Shown: piece by piece, positions 33,051 through 42,419 of the stretch
Numbering within the stretch: position 1 is the stretch's first letter
Layout: every line of letters starts with the position of its first letter
Source of the DNA: Xanthomonas floridensis
GTDB taxonomy: Bacteria > Pseudomonadota > Gammaproteobacteria > Xanthomonadales > Xanthomonadaceae
Direction of reading: 5' to 3'
Assembly (NCBI RefSeq): GCF_001642575.1
Contig: NZ_LXNG01000005.1
Coordinates: 83,510 to 147,509 of the forward strand
Length of the DNA: 64,000 bases
The notes under the pieces: model-generated
What the model was told of the DNA's origin: nothing
What the model saw: only the letters and a program-made list of their open reading frames with translations
The model's database searches: none
Made by a program: the position numbers and the translations under genes

Positions 33051-34316
33051 TCACACCTGCGAGCGGAACGGGAACACCAGTTTCTCGCCCAGCTTCTGCC
33101 GCAACGGCCGTGCGCGCCAGCGTTCCAGCGTGTACTGCTCGGCGCGCTGCAGATCGCGTTCGAACACCTCGGTCATGCGTGCGGCCAGCGTGGCGTCGTA
33201 GACGTTCAAGCTGGCCTCGTCGTTGAGGCGGAACGAGCGGATGTCGAAGTTGGTCGAACCCACCGACACCAGCAAACCGTCGATGATCAGCAGCTTGGTA
33301 TGCAGCATGGTGGGCTGGTATTCGTGGATTGCGATGCCTGCCTGCAGCAGCGGCTCCCAGCTGGCCTTGGAGGCCAGCCGCACCGACACCGCATCGATAT
33401 GCTTGCCCGGTAGCAGCACGCGGATGCTGACCCCGCGGCTGCGGGCCTCCAGCAGCGACCGGGTGATCAATGCATCGGGCACGAAATACGCCGCCGCCAG
33501 GTCGATGGTGCTGCGCGCGGCGGCGATGGCGACCAGGTACATCAGGTGCATGCTCTCGCTGCCGCCGGCCGGCGAGGCCACGAACAACTGCGCATCGCTG
33601 TCGCCGGCCGCTTCCAGCGCCGGGTAGTACTGCGCGCCGTTGACCACGCGGCCGGTGGTCTTGATCCAGTTGTCGTTGAAGGCGGTCTGCACCTGCGCCA
33701 CCACCGGGCCTTCGATGCGGTAATGGGTGTCGCGCCAATGCTCCGGGTCCTGCGCATCGCCCATCCACTGGTCGGCCACGCCCACGCCACCGGTGAAGCC
33801 GATCCGGCCATCGATCACCAGCAGCTTGCGGTGCGTGCGGTTGTTGACGCGGTGCAGGTTGTACCAGGCCAGCGGGCGGTAGCGATGCACTTCCACGCCG
33901 GCCTCGGTCATGGTGTCCACCAGCGCATGGTCCATCTTCAGGCTGCCGCCCCAGTCGATGGTGACCCGCACCGCCACACCGGCGCGTGCGCGTTCGGACA
34001 ACGCGTCACTGAACTCGCGGCCGATCTCGCCCGACCAGTAGATGTAGGTTTCGAAGGTGATGGTGTGCTGCGCGCTGCGGATCGCAGCCAGCATGGCCGG
34101 GAAGATCTCGTGGCCATTGTTGAGTACGTCGATGCGATTGCCCGGCAGGATCGCCGGGCCCAGCAGTACCGACATCTCGCGCTTGAACTGCGGATCCGCC
34201 ACGTCGTACAGATGCTTGGGGATGTGCTGGAGCTTCTTCTCCGGCGTGGCGAAGTTGAGCAGCAGCAGCCCCACCAGCAAGGTGACGACCACAGCGGCCA
34301 CGATGATCCAGATCAT
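33051..34316 (-). CDS. cls: Cardiolipin synthase (phospholipase D superfamily)
   Basis: 421 residues. An N-terminal membrane anchor (MIWIIVAAVVVTLLVGLLLL) precedes two HKD motifs: HRKLLVIDGRIGFTGG and HTKLLIIDGLLVSVGSTNFD. It transfers a phosphatidyl group between phosphatidylglycerol (or phosphatidylethanolamine) molecules in the inner membrane to make cardiolipin. FETYIYWSGEIGREF and RSFRLNDEASLNVYD are further family blocks. The ATG at 34316 begins the membrane anchor. It is read toward the DUF1453-like gene and stands alone; the SDR gene on the same strand ends 158 bases upstream. Confidence 0.92.
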   Translation of the reverse strand: MIWIIVAAVVVTLLVGLLLLNFATPEKKLQHIPKHLYDVADPQFKREMSVLLGPAILPGNRIDVLNNGHEIFPAMLAAIRSAQHTITFETYIYWSGEIGREFSDALSERARAGVAVRVTIDWGGSLKMDHALVDTMTEAGVEVHRYRPLAWYNLHRVNNRTHRKLLVIDGRIGFTGGVGVADQWMGDAQDPEHWRDTHYRIEGPVVAQVQTAFNDNWIKTTGRVVNGAQYYPALEAAGDSDAQLFVASPAGGSESMHLMYLVAIAAARSTIDLAAAYFVPDALITRSLLEARSRGVSIRVLLPGKHIDAVSVRLASKASWEPLLQAGIAIHEYQPTMLHTKLLIIDGLLVSVGSTNFDIRSFRLNDEASLNVYDATLAARMTEVFERDLQRAEQYTLERWRARPLRQKLGEKLVFPFRSQV

Positions 34317-34474
34317 GCATCCCACTCCGATGTCCCGCCATTGCGGGCATAAACGGCGGGCATTCTGGCAAGGCTGACGGCATGGGGGTCGTGAAGGGAG
34401 ATGGCACCCTAAGGGAGATGGCACCCTTACGGCCGTGCGGCGACGCGAACGGCTGCAATTAACGCTGCAAGCGC

Positions 34475-35314
34475 TCAGCCCACAGCTGCCGGCGCATCGG
34501 TCGACAGCGCGATATCGCGTTGGGCTTCCAGTGCGCTCAGGCGCGCGCTGAGAGCGTCGTGAATGGCGTGGTACGCCGCGGTACCCATCACCAGGCGCAG
34601 CGGTGGCGGACTCTGCTCGGTGCACGCGATCATTGCATCCACCATGCGTTGCGGGTCGCCAGTGATAACCCAGCTTCCGTTGTCCAGCGCGCGGATCAGG
34701 GCGCCGACTGGCGTATTGGCATAGTCAACCGGGAGGTCAGTACGCACCAGCGCGGTGCCGAAGTTGGTGCGCGCCGGGCCGGGCTCGGCCAGGGTGAACT
34801 CGATACCGAAGCCCGCCACTTCCTGTCGCACCGCTTCCACGAACCCTTCGATGCCCCATTTGCTGGCGTGGTACAGGCTGAAGCCTGGGTAGGCGATCTG
34901 CCCGCCTTCGGAAGACACCTGCATCACGTGCCCGCCGCCTTGCCGACGCAGGTATGGCAGCACGGCCTGGATCACGCTGATGGAGCCGATCAGGTTGGTG
35001 TCGATCAGCGCGCGCACCTGCGCCTCGGTGGCGGCCTCGGCTGCGCCCAGCGTGCCATAGCCGGCATTGCTGACCACCACGTCGATGCGGTTTAGCGCTG
35101 CGAATGTCTGTGCAATGGCAGCGTGCACCGCGGCGGTGTCGCGCACGTCCAGTTGCAGTACGGTCAGTGCGCTTCCGTGCGTTGCCTGCAGATCGCCCAG
35201 GGCGTCGGGCCTGCGCACGGTGGCGGCGACGCGATCGCCGCGTGCAAGCAGTGTTTCGACCAGACCGCGGCCGAAGCCGGAGGAGGCGCCTGTGATGAGC
35301 CAGTTCTTGGACAT
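34475..35314 (-). CDS. Short-chain dehydrogenase/reductase
   Basis: 279 residues. The nucleotide-binding motif is ITGASSGFGRGL, structural SNAG is in VVVSNAGYG, and the catalytic Tyr and Lys are in YHASK, with Ser in QVSSEGGQ. The C-terminal extension beyond 240 residues fits the classical SDR subgroup with DUF-type tails. The substrate is unknown. It is divergent from a LysR-type gene; the 90-100 bp between them is AT-richer than average and probably contains the LysR binding site, so the regulator likely controls this reductase. Confidence 0.93.
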   Translation of the reverse strand: MSKNWLITGASSGFGRGLVETLLARGDRVAATVRRPDALGDLQATHGSALTVLQLDVRDTAAVHAAIAQTFAALNRIDVVVSNAGYGTLGAAEAATEAQVRALIDTNLIGSISVIQAVLPYLRRQGGGHVMQVSSEGGQIAYPGFSLYHASKWGIEGFVEAVRQEVAGFGIEFTLAEPGPARTNFGTALVRTDLPVDYANTPVGALIRALDNGSWVITGDPQRMVDAMIACTEQSPPPLRLVMGTAAYHAIHDALSARLSALEAQRDIALSTDAPAAVG

Positions 35315-35413
35315 GGGAGTGGCCTTCTATGGAGAGGAGGCCCCACTGTAGGAAGCGTAGATTGCTGGGTCTATGCCATAGAATTCGAATGAGTTGATGC
35401 GGTTTTGCCACTA

Positions 35414-36316
35414 ATGCCCAAGCCTACGTTCAACGATCTCGCCGCGTTCACCGCCGTGGCCACGCATCGCAGTTTTCGACGTGCGGCCAGCGAGGTGGGG
35501 CTTGCGCCGTCCTCGCTCAGCCACCTGATCAGCGCGCTGGAGCGCAATGTAGGGGTGCGCCTGTTGCACCGGACCACGCGCAGTGTGTCGCTCACCGAAG
35601 CCGGTGCACGTCTGTACGCAAAGCTGGTCCCGGCGTTGCAGGACGTGGACCACGCGCTGCTGGAGCTGGAGGATTTCCGCAATGGACCCACCGGCACCGT
35701 GCGTATCAATGCGCACGAGGTGGTGGTGCAGTTGTTGCTGCAGCAGGTGGTACCGCAGGTGCTGGTGCGTTACCCGGCGCTGTCGGTGGATCTGGTGAGC
35801 GAAGGCCGGCTGGTGGATATCGTGGCGGCAGGGTTCGATGCCGGCATTCGCTTCAGCGAGTCGGTGCCGCAGGACATGGTGGCGGTGCCGTTCGGCGGGC
35901 CGGCGCGTTTTGTAGCGGTTGCCGCGCCGGCCTATCTCGCGCATGCCGGCGAGCCCGACACACCCGACTCCCTGCACAGGCACGCCTGCATCCGCCACCG
36001 CATGCCCAGCGGCAAACTGTACCGCTGGGAGTTCGAACGGCGCGGGGAGGAAGTGGTGATTGATGTGCCTGGGCGACTTACCCTGGACCAGATCACGCAG
36101 ATGTGCGAAGCCGCCGAAGGCGGGCTGGGTATTGCCTATGTACCGGAGTACGCGGTGCGCGCAGCCCTGCAACGCGGCACGCTGGTGCGTGTGCTCGACG
36201 CGTGGTGCCCGGTCTTTCCTGGGCTGGTGCTGTACTACCCCGGGCGGCGCCAACTGCCGCCGGGCCTGCGCGCCTTTATCGATACGCTCAAGGAGCTGCT
36301 TCCGCAGGACGCATGA
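35414..36316 (+). CDS. LysR-family transcriptional regulator
   Basis: 300 residues. The N-terminal winged HTH is FNDLAAFTAVATHRSFRRAA then SEVGLAPSSLSHLISALERN and LLHRTTRSVSLTEAG, which is diagnostic. The effector domain follows (VRINAHEVVVQLLLQQVVPQ, GFDAGIRFSESVPQDM). ATG 35414 is preferred; a TTG at 35405 would add three residues. It lies divergent from the SDR gene and is the likely regulator of it in response to the SDR substrate or a related compound. Confidence 0.94.
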   Translation: MPKPTFNDLAAFTAVATHRSFRRAASEVGLAPSSLSHLISALERNVGVRLLHRTTRSVSLTEAGARLYAKLVPALQDVDHALLELEDFRNGPTGTVRINAHEVVVQLLLQQVVPQVLVRYPALSVDLVSEGRLVDIVAAGFDAGIRFSESVPQDMVAVPFGGPARFVAVAAPAYLAHAGEPDTPDSLHRHACIRHRMPSGKLYRWEFERRGEEVVIDVPGRLTLDQITQMCEAAEGGLGIAYVPEYAVRAALQRGTLVRVLDAWCPVFPGLVLYYPGRRQLPPGLRAFIDTLKELLPQDA

Positions 36317-36419
36317 GAGGGTGCGCATGCGGCCTGGAGCGTGCGGCCCTTTGCATGGTGACGTGCGGCACCAGTGCACTGCGCAGGTAGCGGGCAACGG
36401 CGGTGCTATCGTTCGCGCA

Positions 36420-36965
36420 ATGCGCACCGCCGCCATTCGTTTCACTGCCTTTTTATTGCAGCCTGCAACGCCTGCAGATGCCAGCTGGGTGTTTATCGTG
36501 TTGCCTGCCGCAGCAAGCAACACGTTGCCCACGCGCAGCATGGTCACCGTCACCGGCACAGTTGCCGGGTATCCGCTGCAGGCCACGCTTGAACCCGACG
36601 GGCAGGGCGGGCATTGGCTCAAGGTCGACCATGCCTTGCAACAGGCCGCCGGCGTGGCTGCCGGTGACAGGGTCGCAGTGGAGATGACGCCGGTGGACGT
36701 GGAACCCGAGCCGGTGGTGCCGGATGATCTGCACGCCGCACTGGCCGCGCAGCCGGCCGCGCGTGCGACCTGGGACGACATCACGGCAGTGGCGCGGCGC
36801 GACTGGATCTTCTGGATCGTGTCGGGCAAGAAGGCCGACACGCGGGTCAAGCGCATCGCCACCGCCTGCGACATGCTGGCGTCCGGCAAGCGCCGTGCGT
36901 GCTGCTTCGATCGCTCCGGGATGTACAGCAAATCGCTGGCTGCGCCGACGCCAAAAGCGAGCTGA
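36420..36965 (+). CDS. DUF1905/YdeI-type protein
   Basis: 181 residues. The N-terminal half is a DUF1905-like beta barrel (FIVLPAAASNTLPTRSMVTV, GTVAGYPLQATLEPDGQGGH, LQQAAGVAAGDRVAVEM). The C-terminal helices (ATWDDITAVARRDWIFWIVS, GKKADTRVKRIATACDMLAS GKRRACC) match the bacteriocin-protection YdeI/OmpD-associated type. The molecular function is unknown. The ATG at 36420 has no strong ribosome binding site. Confidence 0.82.
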   Translation: MRTAAIRFTAFLLQPATPADASWVFIVLPAAASNTLPTRSMVTVTGTVAGYPLQATLEPDGQGGHWLKVDHALQQAAGVAAGDRVAVEMTPVDVEPEPVVPDDLHAALAAQPAARATWDDITAVARRDWIFWIVSGKKADTRVKRIATACDMLASGKRRACCFDRSGMYSKSLAAPTPKAS

Positions 36966-37160
36966 AGCGTCACGCGCAAGCTGTGAGAGAGCGCGGCCAA
37001 ATGACGGCGATGCAGGCCGCACCTCGGTGGTTTTCCAACCGCACGCTGCCCCTTGACTAGCGGCTTGCGCGGCGCCTGCCTATGCGCCGAAATGCTTACA
37101 TGCGTCACACAAGCGCACACCTATACTCCAGGGCTGCCCCACCGAAGAGGTTCTGACCGC

Positions 37161-38522
37161 ATGAGCGCACCCCCATCGTCTCCGATTGCCGCCGGTTCTG
37201 GCGCAGCGCCCGGTAGCCTTCGCCGCTCGGTGTCCAATACGCTCAAGGGGTCGGCCGGTAATCTGGTCGAGTGGTACGACGTCTACGTTTATTCGGTATT
37301 CGCCACCTACTTCGAATCGCAGTTCTTTTCCAAGGAAGACAAGAACGCCACGATGTTCGTGTGGGCGATCTTCGCGATGACCTTCCTGATGCGCCCGATC
37401 GGCGCGTGGTACTTCGGTCGCTTCGCCGACCGCTATGGCCGCCGCCTGGCGTTGACCATCTCGGTGTCGATGATGGCGCTGTGCTCGTTCGTCATTGCCA
37501 TCACGCCCACCGTGGCCACGATCGGTATCGCCGCGCCCATCATCCTGTTGCTGGCGCGGCTGCTGCAGGGCTTTGCCACCGGTGGGGAGTACGGCACCAG
37601 CGCAACCTATATGTCCGAAGCGGCGATTCCCGGACGGCGCGGGTTCCTGTCCTCGTTCCATTACGTCACCCTGGTGGGCGGCCATGTGCTGGCGCAGGCC
37701 ACCTTGCTGGTAATGCTGCATTTCTTCGATGCCTCGCAGGTGTCGGCATGGGGTTGGCGCGTGGCGTTTGGCCTGGGTGGTATCGGCGCGCTGGTGGTGT
37801 TCTGGTTGCGCCAGACCATGGATGAGTCGCTGAGCTCCGAATCCATCGCCGATTCGCGCACCGGCAAGGCCAGGGCCTCGGGTTCGATGCGCGAGCTGTT
37901 CGTCCATCAGTGGCGCCCGCTGTTGCTGTGCTTTTTGATCACCGCCGGCGGCACCATCGCGTTCTACACCTACTCGGTGACCGGCCCGAAGATGATCCAG
38001 ACCGCGTTCGCCGGTGGCGACGTGATGGCCGGCACCATCATCAACCTGGTCGCGCTGACGGTGCTGATGCTGATGCAGCCAGTGGGCGGGTGGTTGTCGG
38101 ACATCGTGGGCCGCAAGACCTTGTTGGTGTTCTTCGGCATCGGCGGCGTGCTCTACACCTGGTTCCTGGTGACCCAGCTACCCAAGCAGACCGACTGGCT
38201 GACCGCCTTTGCGATCCTCACCGTGGGCTTTGTGATCCTGACCGGCTACACCTCGATCAACGCGGTGGTGAAGGCAGAACTGTTCCCCACCCATGTGCGC
38301 GCGCTGGGCGTGGGCCTGGGCTATGCACTGGCCAACTCCGCCTTCGGCGGTACTGCGCCGCTGCTGTACCAGGCCTCGTTGAAGACCGGACATGTGAGTG
38401 AGTTCGTGATCTACGCCACGGCGGTGATCGCGGTGTCGCTGGTGGTCTACATGTTCTTCCTGACCAACAAGGGCAGCAACTGGCTGGACGACGAAGCGGC
38501 GATGCATCAACGCAAGCGCTGA
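37161..38522 (+). CDS. MFS transporter, KgtP-like dicarboxylate permease
   Basis: 453 residues with twelve membrane segments. Metabolite/H+ symporter features are NLVEWYDVYVYSVFATYF, RPIGAWYFGRFADRYGRRLA, LLARLLQGFATGGEYGTSAT and ELFPTHVRALGVGLGYALAN. These closely follow alpha-ketoglutarate permease KgtP of the metabolite:H+ symporter subfamily. KgtP-type uptake of alpha-ketoglutarate or other dicarboxylates is the likely role. The start at 37161 is chosen by homology of the N-terminus. A palindromic repeat follows within 10 bases of the stop. Confidence 0.9.
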   Translation: MSAPPSSPIAAGSGAAPGSLRRSVSNTLKGSAGNLVEWYDVYVYSVFATYFESQFFSKEDKNATMFVWAIFAMTFLMRPIGAWYFGRFADRYGRRLALTISVSMMALCSFVIAITPTVATIGIAAPIILLLARLLQGFATGGEYGTSATYMSEAAIPGRRGFLSSFHYVTLVGGHVLAQATLLVMLHFFDASQVSAWGWRVAFGLGGIGALVVFWLRQTMDESLSSESIADSRTGKARASGSMRELFVHQWRPLLLCFLITAGGTIAFYTYSVTGPKMIQTAFAGGDVMAGTIINLVALTVLMLMQPVGGWLSDIVGRKTLLVFFGIGGVLYTWFLVTQLPKQTDWLTAFAILTVGFVILTGYTSINAVVKAELFPTHVRALGVGLGYALANSAFGGTAPLLYQASLKTGHVSEFVIYATAVIAVSLVVYMFFLTNKGSNWLDDEAAMHQRKR

Positions 38523-38530
38523 TTCGCGTT

Positions 38531-38580
38531 GCCCTTCTCCCATCGGGAGAAGGTGCCCCGAAGGGGCGGATGAGGGTACG
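38531..38580 (+). repeat. Interspersed palindromic repeat after the KgtP-like gene
   Basis: Arms CCTTCTCCC (38533-38541) and GGGAGAAGG (38545-38553), then TGCCCCGAAGGGGCGGATGA and GGGTACG. It starts 9 bases after the transporter stop codon and could act as a terminator or mRNA stabiliser. Confidence 0.85.
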
Positions 38581-38621
38581 TGCGAAGCCACATGCGCTTG
38601 AACAACGCTAGGGCTTCGCAC

Positions 38622-38665
38622 CGTACCCTCACCCCAACCCCTCTCCCGTGGGGAGAGGGGCTAAG
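38622..38665 (-). repeat. Inverted copy of the palindromic repeat overlapping the FUSC gene end
   Basis: In the opposite orientation to the copy at 38531, 90 bases away: CCCCTCTCCC and GGGGAGAGGGG arms with GGTTGGGGTGAGGGTAC on the minus strand. The minus-strand FUSC frame reads into it and takes its last residues (SPLAPLPTGEGLG) and stop codon from it. The pair forms a larger inverted arrangement between two convergent genes. Confidence 0.85.
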
Positions 38666-40962
38666 GGCGAACGAGTACCGACGTACCCATGGGTTTGCGG
38701 CGCCGTCTGCGCAAACACGCTGTAACGCAGCCCAATCAACCCCAATAGCGCTTCATCGCGATGTGCGCCTGCCGGCACCTTGCCCACGCGCGCCAGCGAG
38801 GCATCCAGCCGCGCGCGCAATGCATCCGGCGCAGGCAGCGGGCGCTTGTGCGCGATCTGTTGCCGGTAGTGCGCAGCAACCTCGGCCAGAATCGCATCCA
38901 CCGCATCACTACTTGGCTGTGGCAACCCGCGGCGCGCGCTGCGCAGCTGCAGGATGTTCAAGCCCACACGCACTTCGTTGAGCATATCCACCGAGGCCAG
39001 CTCGCTGCCTTCCGGCGCCAATGCCAGCCGTGGTGCGAGCAGGCCGAGCAGGTCCAGCATGCGCGCGGCAAAGTGCTGCCGGTCCTGCGTGCCGCGGCCG
39101 TCGGCGGCATCGGCCAGGGTGCGCCAGCCCTGGCGCACCAGCCGGCGCGCGCTCCATTCGGCACTCACCGAGCGGAACAGTCGCGTCAGCACCACGGCAA
39201 ATCCAATGCCCAGCACCATCGCCACCGCTGCGTTGACGAAACTCTGGATGTTGGCGTTGTAGGTGTTCTGCAGGCTCAGCAACGCGGTGAGGTTCACCAC
39301 CAGCGGCAGCGCGATCAGCATGGTCCTGGGGCGATGCAGCAGCGCACCCAGGGGCAGGAACACTGCCGCCAGGACCAGCACCAGCATCGGGAAATCGTGG
39401 ATGGCCGGGAAGATGCCGAACAGGTAGATGCCGGCGACCAGGCTGGCGACCACCGCCCAGGTGAGGAATGACAGCATGCTGGGCGCCGGGTCGTCCTGGG
39501 CCGCGAAAAAGGCCGCCGTCACCGCCGCCATCATCGCGCCATTGCCGCCGCCTTCCCAACCGATACCGATCCACAGCACGCAGTAGGCCATCAGTGCAAT
39601 GCCGGCGCTGAGTGCGGAGAACCCGGCCATGCCCAGGTCGAGATGGCGGGCATTGGAGGCGCCGGACGCACGCGTGCTCATTGCGCTGGCAGCGTTGCGT
39701 AACCAGGGCAGGCGTTGCCGCCCGGAGGCGTGAGTGCCATTGCCTGCACTGCGCCCCAGATGTGAAGCAGCGTGCGGCCCATTCGCTGGCGCTGCGGCGC
39801 TCGTCGGCGGGTCGATGGTCGGCGCTGCAGCGTCGGGCTGCACCGCATCGCTGTCTGCCTGTCGGCTGGCCGCGCGGGGTGCTGCGGCAGCAGGGCTGAC
39901 GGGTGCGTCCGGTGGCAAGGTCGTCGCAGAGGCGGCAATGTCGGGCGCCGGGGCCGTGGTGTCGTGCAACAACTCGCGCTCCAGCGCGCGGCACTGTTGC
40001 CACAGCTCCAGCAGCTCCTGCAGGCGCAGCAACAGACTGTCACGTAGCAGGCGCTGCAAGTCGTTATCGACGGCCGGGCGCAGGGCGGCGATGCGCGCGT
40101 GCAGATCGGCGAGGGCGACGGCGCTGTCGGCGTCCTGGCCCTGTTCGATCCAGACGCCGATATCGTCCAGCAGCTGCAGCAGCGTAGGCGAACCGGTGCC
40201 GTGCGCGTCATGCACCGCCTGCAGCTGGTCGGTGATCGATGACAGCACCGGCAACAGCAGCAACATGCGTGCGCGCAGCTGCTCCATCGCCGGCACCGCA
40301 CCGGCATGGCGCGGGTCGTCGTGACGGACGAAGGCGATCAAGGCATCGAACTGCACCAGGTCGGCTGCCAGCCGATTGCGCGGGGCGTGCGAGGCGCCGC
40401 GTTGCAGCACCTGCCGGCACCATTGCGCGGCATCCTGCATCCAACTGCCGATGCGTGCATGGAGCATCGGCCGCACCGAGGCCGGGAATACCAGCGAGGC
40501 GAACAAGACCGCCATCACCGTGCCCAGGATGATCTCTTCGCTGCGGGCCACCACGGTGTCGAAGATGCCTTCGGGCGAGGTCACCGCCGGAAAGCCGATG
40601 AAGGCGGCGGTGTAGCCGGCCAGCAGGAACGCATAGCCGCGCGGGCCGCGGTTGAGCAGCGCCAGGAACAGGCAGACCGATAGCCATAGCGCCATCGCCG
40701 CGCTCAGCAGCAGCGGGGTTTCGACCAGATTCGGCAGCATCACCAAGGTGGCCGCGCCGGCCAGCAAGGTGCCGAGCACGCGGTACACGCCCTTGGCGCG
40801 GGTCGGGCCAAGCAATGGTTGCGAGACGATGTAGACCGTGGCCATGGCCCAGTACGGTCGCGACAGATTGCCGGCCAGCGCCACGTACAGCGCCGCGATC
40901 GAGGCGGCGAAGGTCTTGACCGAGAACAGCCAGGCCTGGCGATCGCGCAGCAATGCGTTCAT
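38629..40962 (-). CDS. FUSC-family inner-membrane efflux pump (AaeB-like)
   Basis: 777 residues. Two blocks of about six membrane segments (WAMATVYIVSQPLLGPTRAK near the N-terminus, then LMAYCVLWIGIGWEGGGNGA, MMAAVTAAFFAAQDDPAPS) are separated by a cytoplasmic region with an Ala/Pro-rich stretch, as in fusaric acid/AaeB pumps that export aromatic acids. The start at 40962 lies in an ATGA overlap with the outer-membrane factor gene. The C-terminal 13 residues are encoded by an interspersed repeat, an odd tail shared in style with RecB. It works with the HlyD adaptor and the outer-membrane factor encoded upstream. Confidence 0.92.
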   Translation of the reverse strand: MNALLRDRQAWLFSVKTFAASIAALYVALAGNLSRPYWAMATVYIVSQPLLGPTRAKGVYRVLGTLLAGAATLVMLPNLVETPLLLSAAMALWLSVCLFLALLNRGPRGYAFLLAGYTAAFIGFPAVTSPEGIFDTVVARSEEIILGTVMAVLFASLVFPASVRPMLHARIGSWMQDAAQWCRQVLQRGASHAPRNRLAADLVQFDALIAFVRHDDPRHAGAVPAMEQLRARMLLLLPVLSSITDQLQAVHDAHGTGSPTLLQLLDDIGVWIEQGQDADSAVALADLHARIAALRPAVDNDLQRLLRDSLLLRLQELLELWQQCRALERELLHDTTAPAPDIAASATTLPPDAPVSPAAAAPRAASRQADSDAVQPDAAAPTIDPPTSAAAPANGPHAASHLGRSAGNGTHASGRQRLPWLRNAASAMSTRASGASNARHLDLGMAGFSALSAGIALMAYCVLWIGIGWEGGGNGAMMAAVTAAFFAAQDDPAPSMLSFLTWAVVASLVAGIYLFGIFPAIHDFPMLVLVLAAVFLPLGALLHRPRTMLIALPLVVNLTALLSLQNTYNANIQSFVNAAVAMVLGIGFAVVLTRLFRSVSAEWSARRLVRQGWRTLADAADGRGTQDRQHFAARMLDLLGLLAPRLALAPEGSELASVDMLNEVRVGLNILQLRSARRGLPQPSSDAVDAILAEVAAHYRQQIAHKRPLPAPDALRARLDASLARVGKVPAGAHRDEALLGLIGLRYSVFAQTAPQTHGYVGTRSPLAPLPTGEGLG

Positions 40963-42419
40963 CGCGCGGCAGTGGCAGCGGTGGCGTCGCTGCGGGCGTC
41001 GGTGTCCCAGCCGCCGCCCAACGCCAGAAACAGCTGGATCTGATCCTGCGACACCTGCGCCTGCGCATTGGCCAGGGTCATGTCGGCGGTGGCCAGGGTG
41101 CGTTCGGCATCCAGGCTGGACAGATACGGCGTGCGCCCGCCCTGATACAGCCGGCGGTTTTGCGACGAGGCCAGTTCGGCCTGCTGCTGCGCCTGTTCGA
41201 GCAGGTGCAGGCGGTCCAGATCCTGCGCGTAGCGCGACAATGCGGTCTGCACTTCGCGCAAGGCCTGCAGCACGGTGTTGTCGAACTGCGCCAGCGCCGC
41301 GTCGGCACCGGCTTCGGTGGCGCGCACGCGGGCATGCGCAGCGGCCGAGGGCAGCGTCCAGGAGATCAGCGGGCCGAACGACCACGCATGCGTGGCCGGC
41401 TCGCCGACGTCGGCCAGCAAACCGGTGGCGCCGATCGAACCGCCCAGGCGGATGTCCGGATACAGCTCGGCGGTGGCCACGCCGATGCGCGCGGTGGCCG
41501 CGGCCAGCCGGCGTTCGGCCTGGCGCACATCCGGCCGGCGCGCCAGCAATGCGCGTCCGTCGCCAACGGGAATCGCCTGCTGCAACGCAGGCGGGTGATC
41601 GCAGCGGTCCACGCCGGCCGGCACCTCCCCGGGCGTCTTGCCGAGCAGCGCTGCCAATTGGTAACCGGCGGCCTGGCGGCGCGCGCGTAGCGGCGGTAGC
41701 GCCGCTTCCAGCATCGCCACCTGCGCGGTGGCGCGTGCAAGATCGGGCGGGGTACCGCGTCCGGCGGCGATCAAACGCTGGGTGATCTCGCGGCTGCGCT
41801 GCTGCAATTGCAGCGAATGCTCGGCCACGTGCAGCTCATGGTTGGCGTGGCAGATCTCCACATAACTGCCGGCGACCTGCGCGGCCACGTTGACCCGGGC
41901 CAGATCGATGGCGGCCTGTGCGACCTGCGTATCGGCGTGCGCGGCTTCGGCGCCGCGTTGCAGCTTGCCGAACAGGTCGAACTGGTACGACACACCGAGC
42001 TTACCGTCGGCCAGGTTGAACACCGGCAGCTTTTCCTCCTGCAGGAACGCTTCGGCCGAGACCTGCGCGCGGCTGACGCCGGCTTCCACCTCGTAATCGA
42101 AGCCGCCGGCATCCATGGCCTGTTCGTACACCGCTGCGGCGCGGCGCAGGTTGGCGCTGGCCACCTTCAGCTCGACGTTGTCGCGCAACGCCTGTTCGAC
42201 CAGGCGGTCGAGCATCGGGTCGCGATACAGCGCCCACCAGCGTGCCGGCAGCGGCGCGCCGGGCTGCACCTGGTCGTTGCCGGTGTCGATGAACGCGGCA
42301 TTGGCGGCCGGGCGCCGGTAGGCGGATTGATCGGGCAGTGCGTAATCGGGGCCGACCGTGCTGCAGGCGGCCAGCACGGTGACGGCAGCGCTCAGGCCGA
42401 GCAGGCGCAAGCGGTTCAT
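40959..42419 (-). CDS. Outer-membrane efflux lipoprotein (NodT/OprM family)
   Basis: 486 residues. Lipoprotein signal LLGLSAAVTVLAAC with Cys about 19, then GPDYALPDQ typical of the family start. Two TolC-like repeats follow, with LVEQALRDNVELKVASANLR, LLARRPDVRQAERRLAAATA and ELYPDIRLGGSIGATG. It forms the outer-membrane exit duct for the FUSC pump. It overlaps the adaptor gene (42416-42419, ATGA) and the pump gene (40959-40962), so the three components are translationally coupled. Confidence 0.95.
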   Translation of the reverse strand: MNRLRLLGLSAAVTVLAACSTVGPDYALPDQSAYRRPAANAAFIDTGNDQVQPGAPLPARWWALYRDPMLDRLVEQALRDNVELKVASANLRRAAAVYEQAMDAGGFDYEVEAGVSRAQVSAEAFLQEEKLPVFNLADGKLGVSYQFDLFGKLQRGAEAAHADTQVAQAAIDLARVNVAAQVAGSYVEICHANHELHVAEHSLQLQQRSREITQRLIAAGRGTPPDLARATAQVAMLEAALPPLRARRQAAGYQLAALLGKTPGEVPAGVDRCDHPPALQQAIPVGDGRALLARRPDVRQAERRLAAATARIGVATAELYPDIRLGGSIGATGLLADVGEPATHAWSFGPLISWTLPSAAAHARVRATEAGADAALAQFDNTVLQALREVQTALSRYAQDLDRLHLLEQAQQQAELASSQNRRLYQGGRTPYLSSLDAERTLATADMTLANAQAQVSQDQIQLFLALGGGWDTDARSDATAATAAR

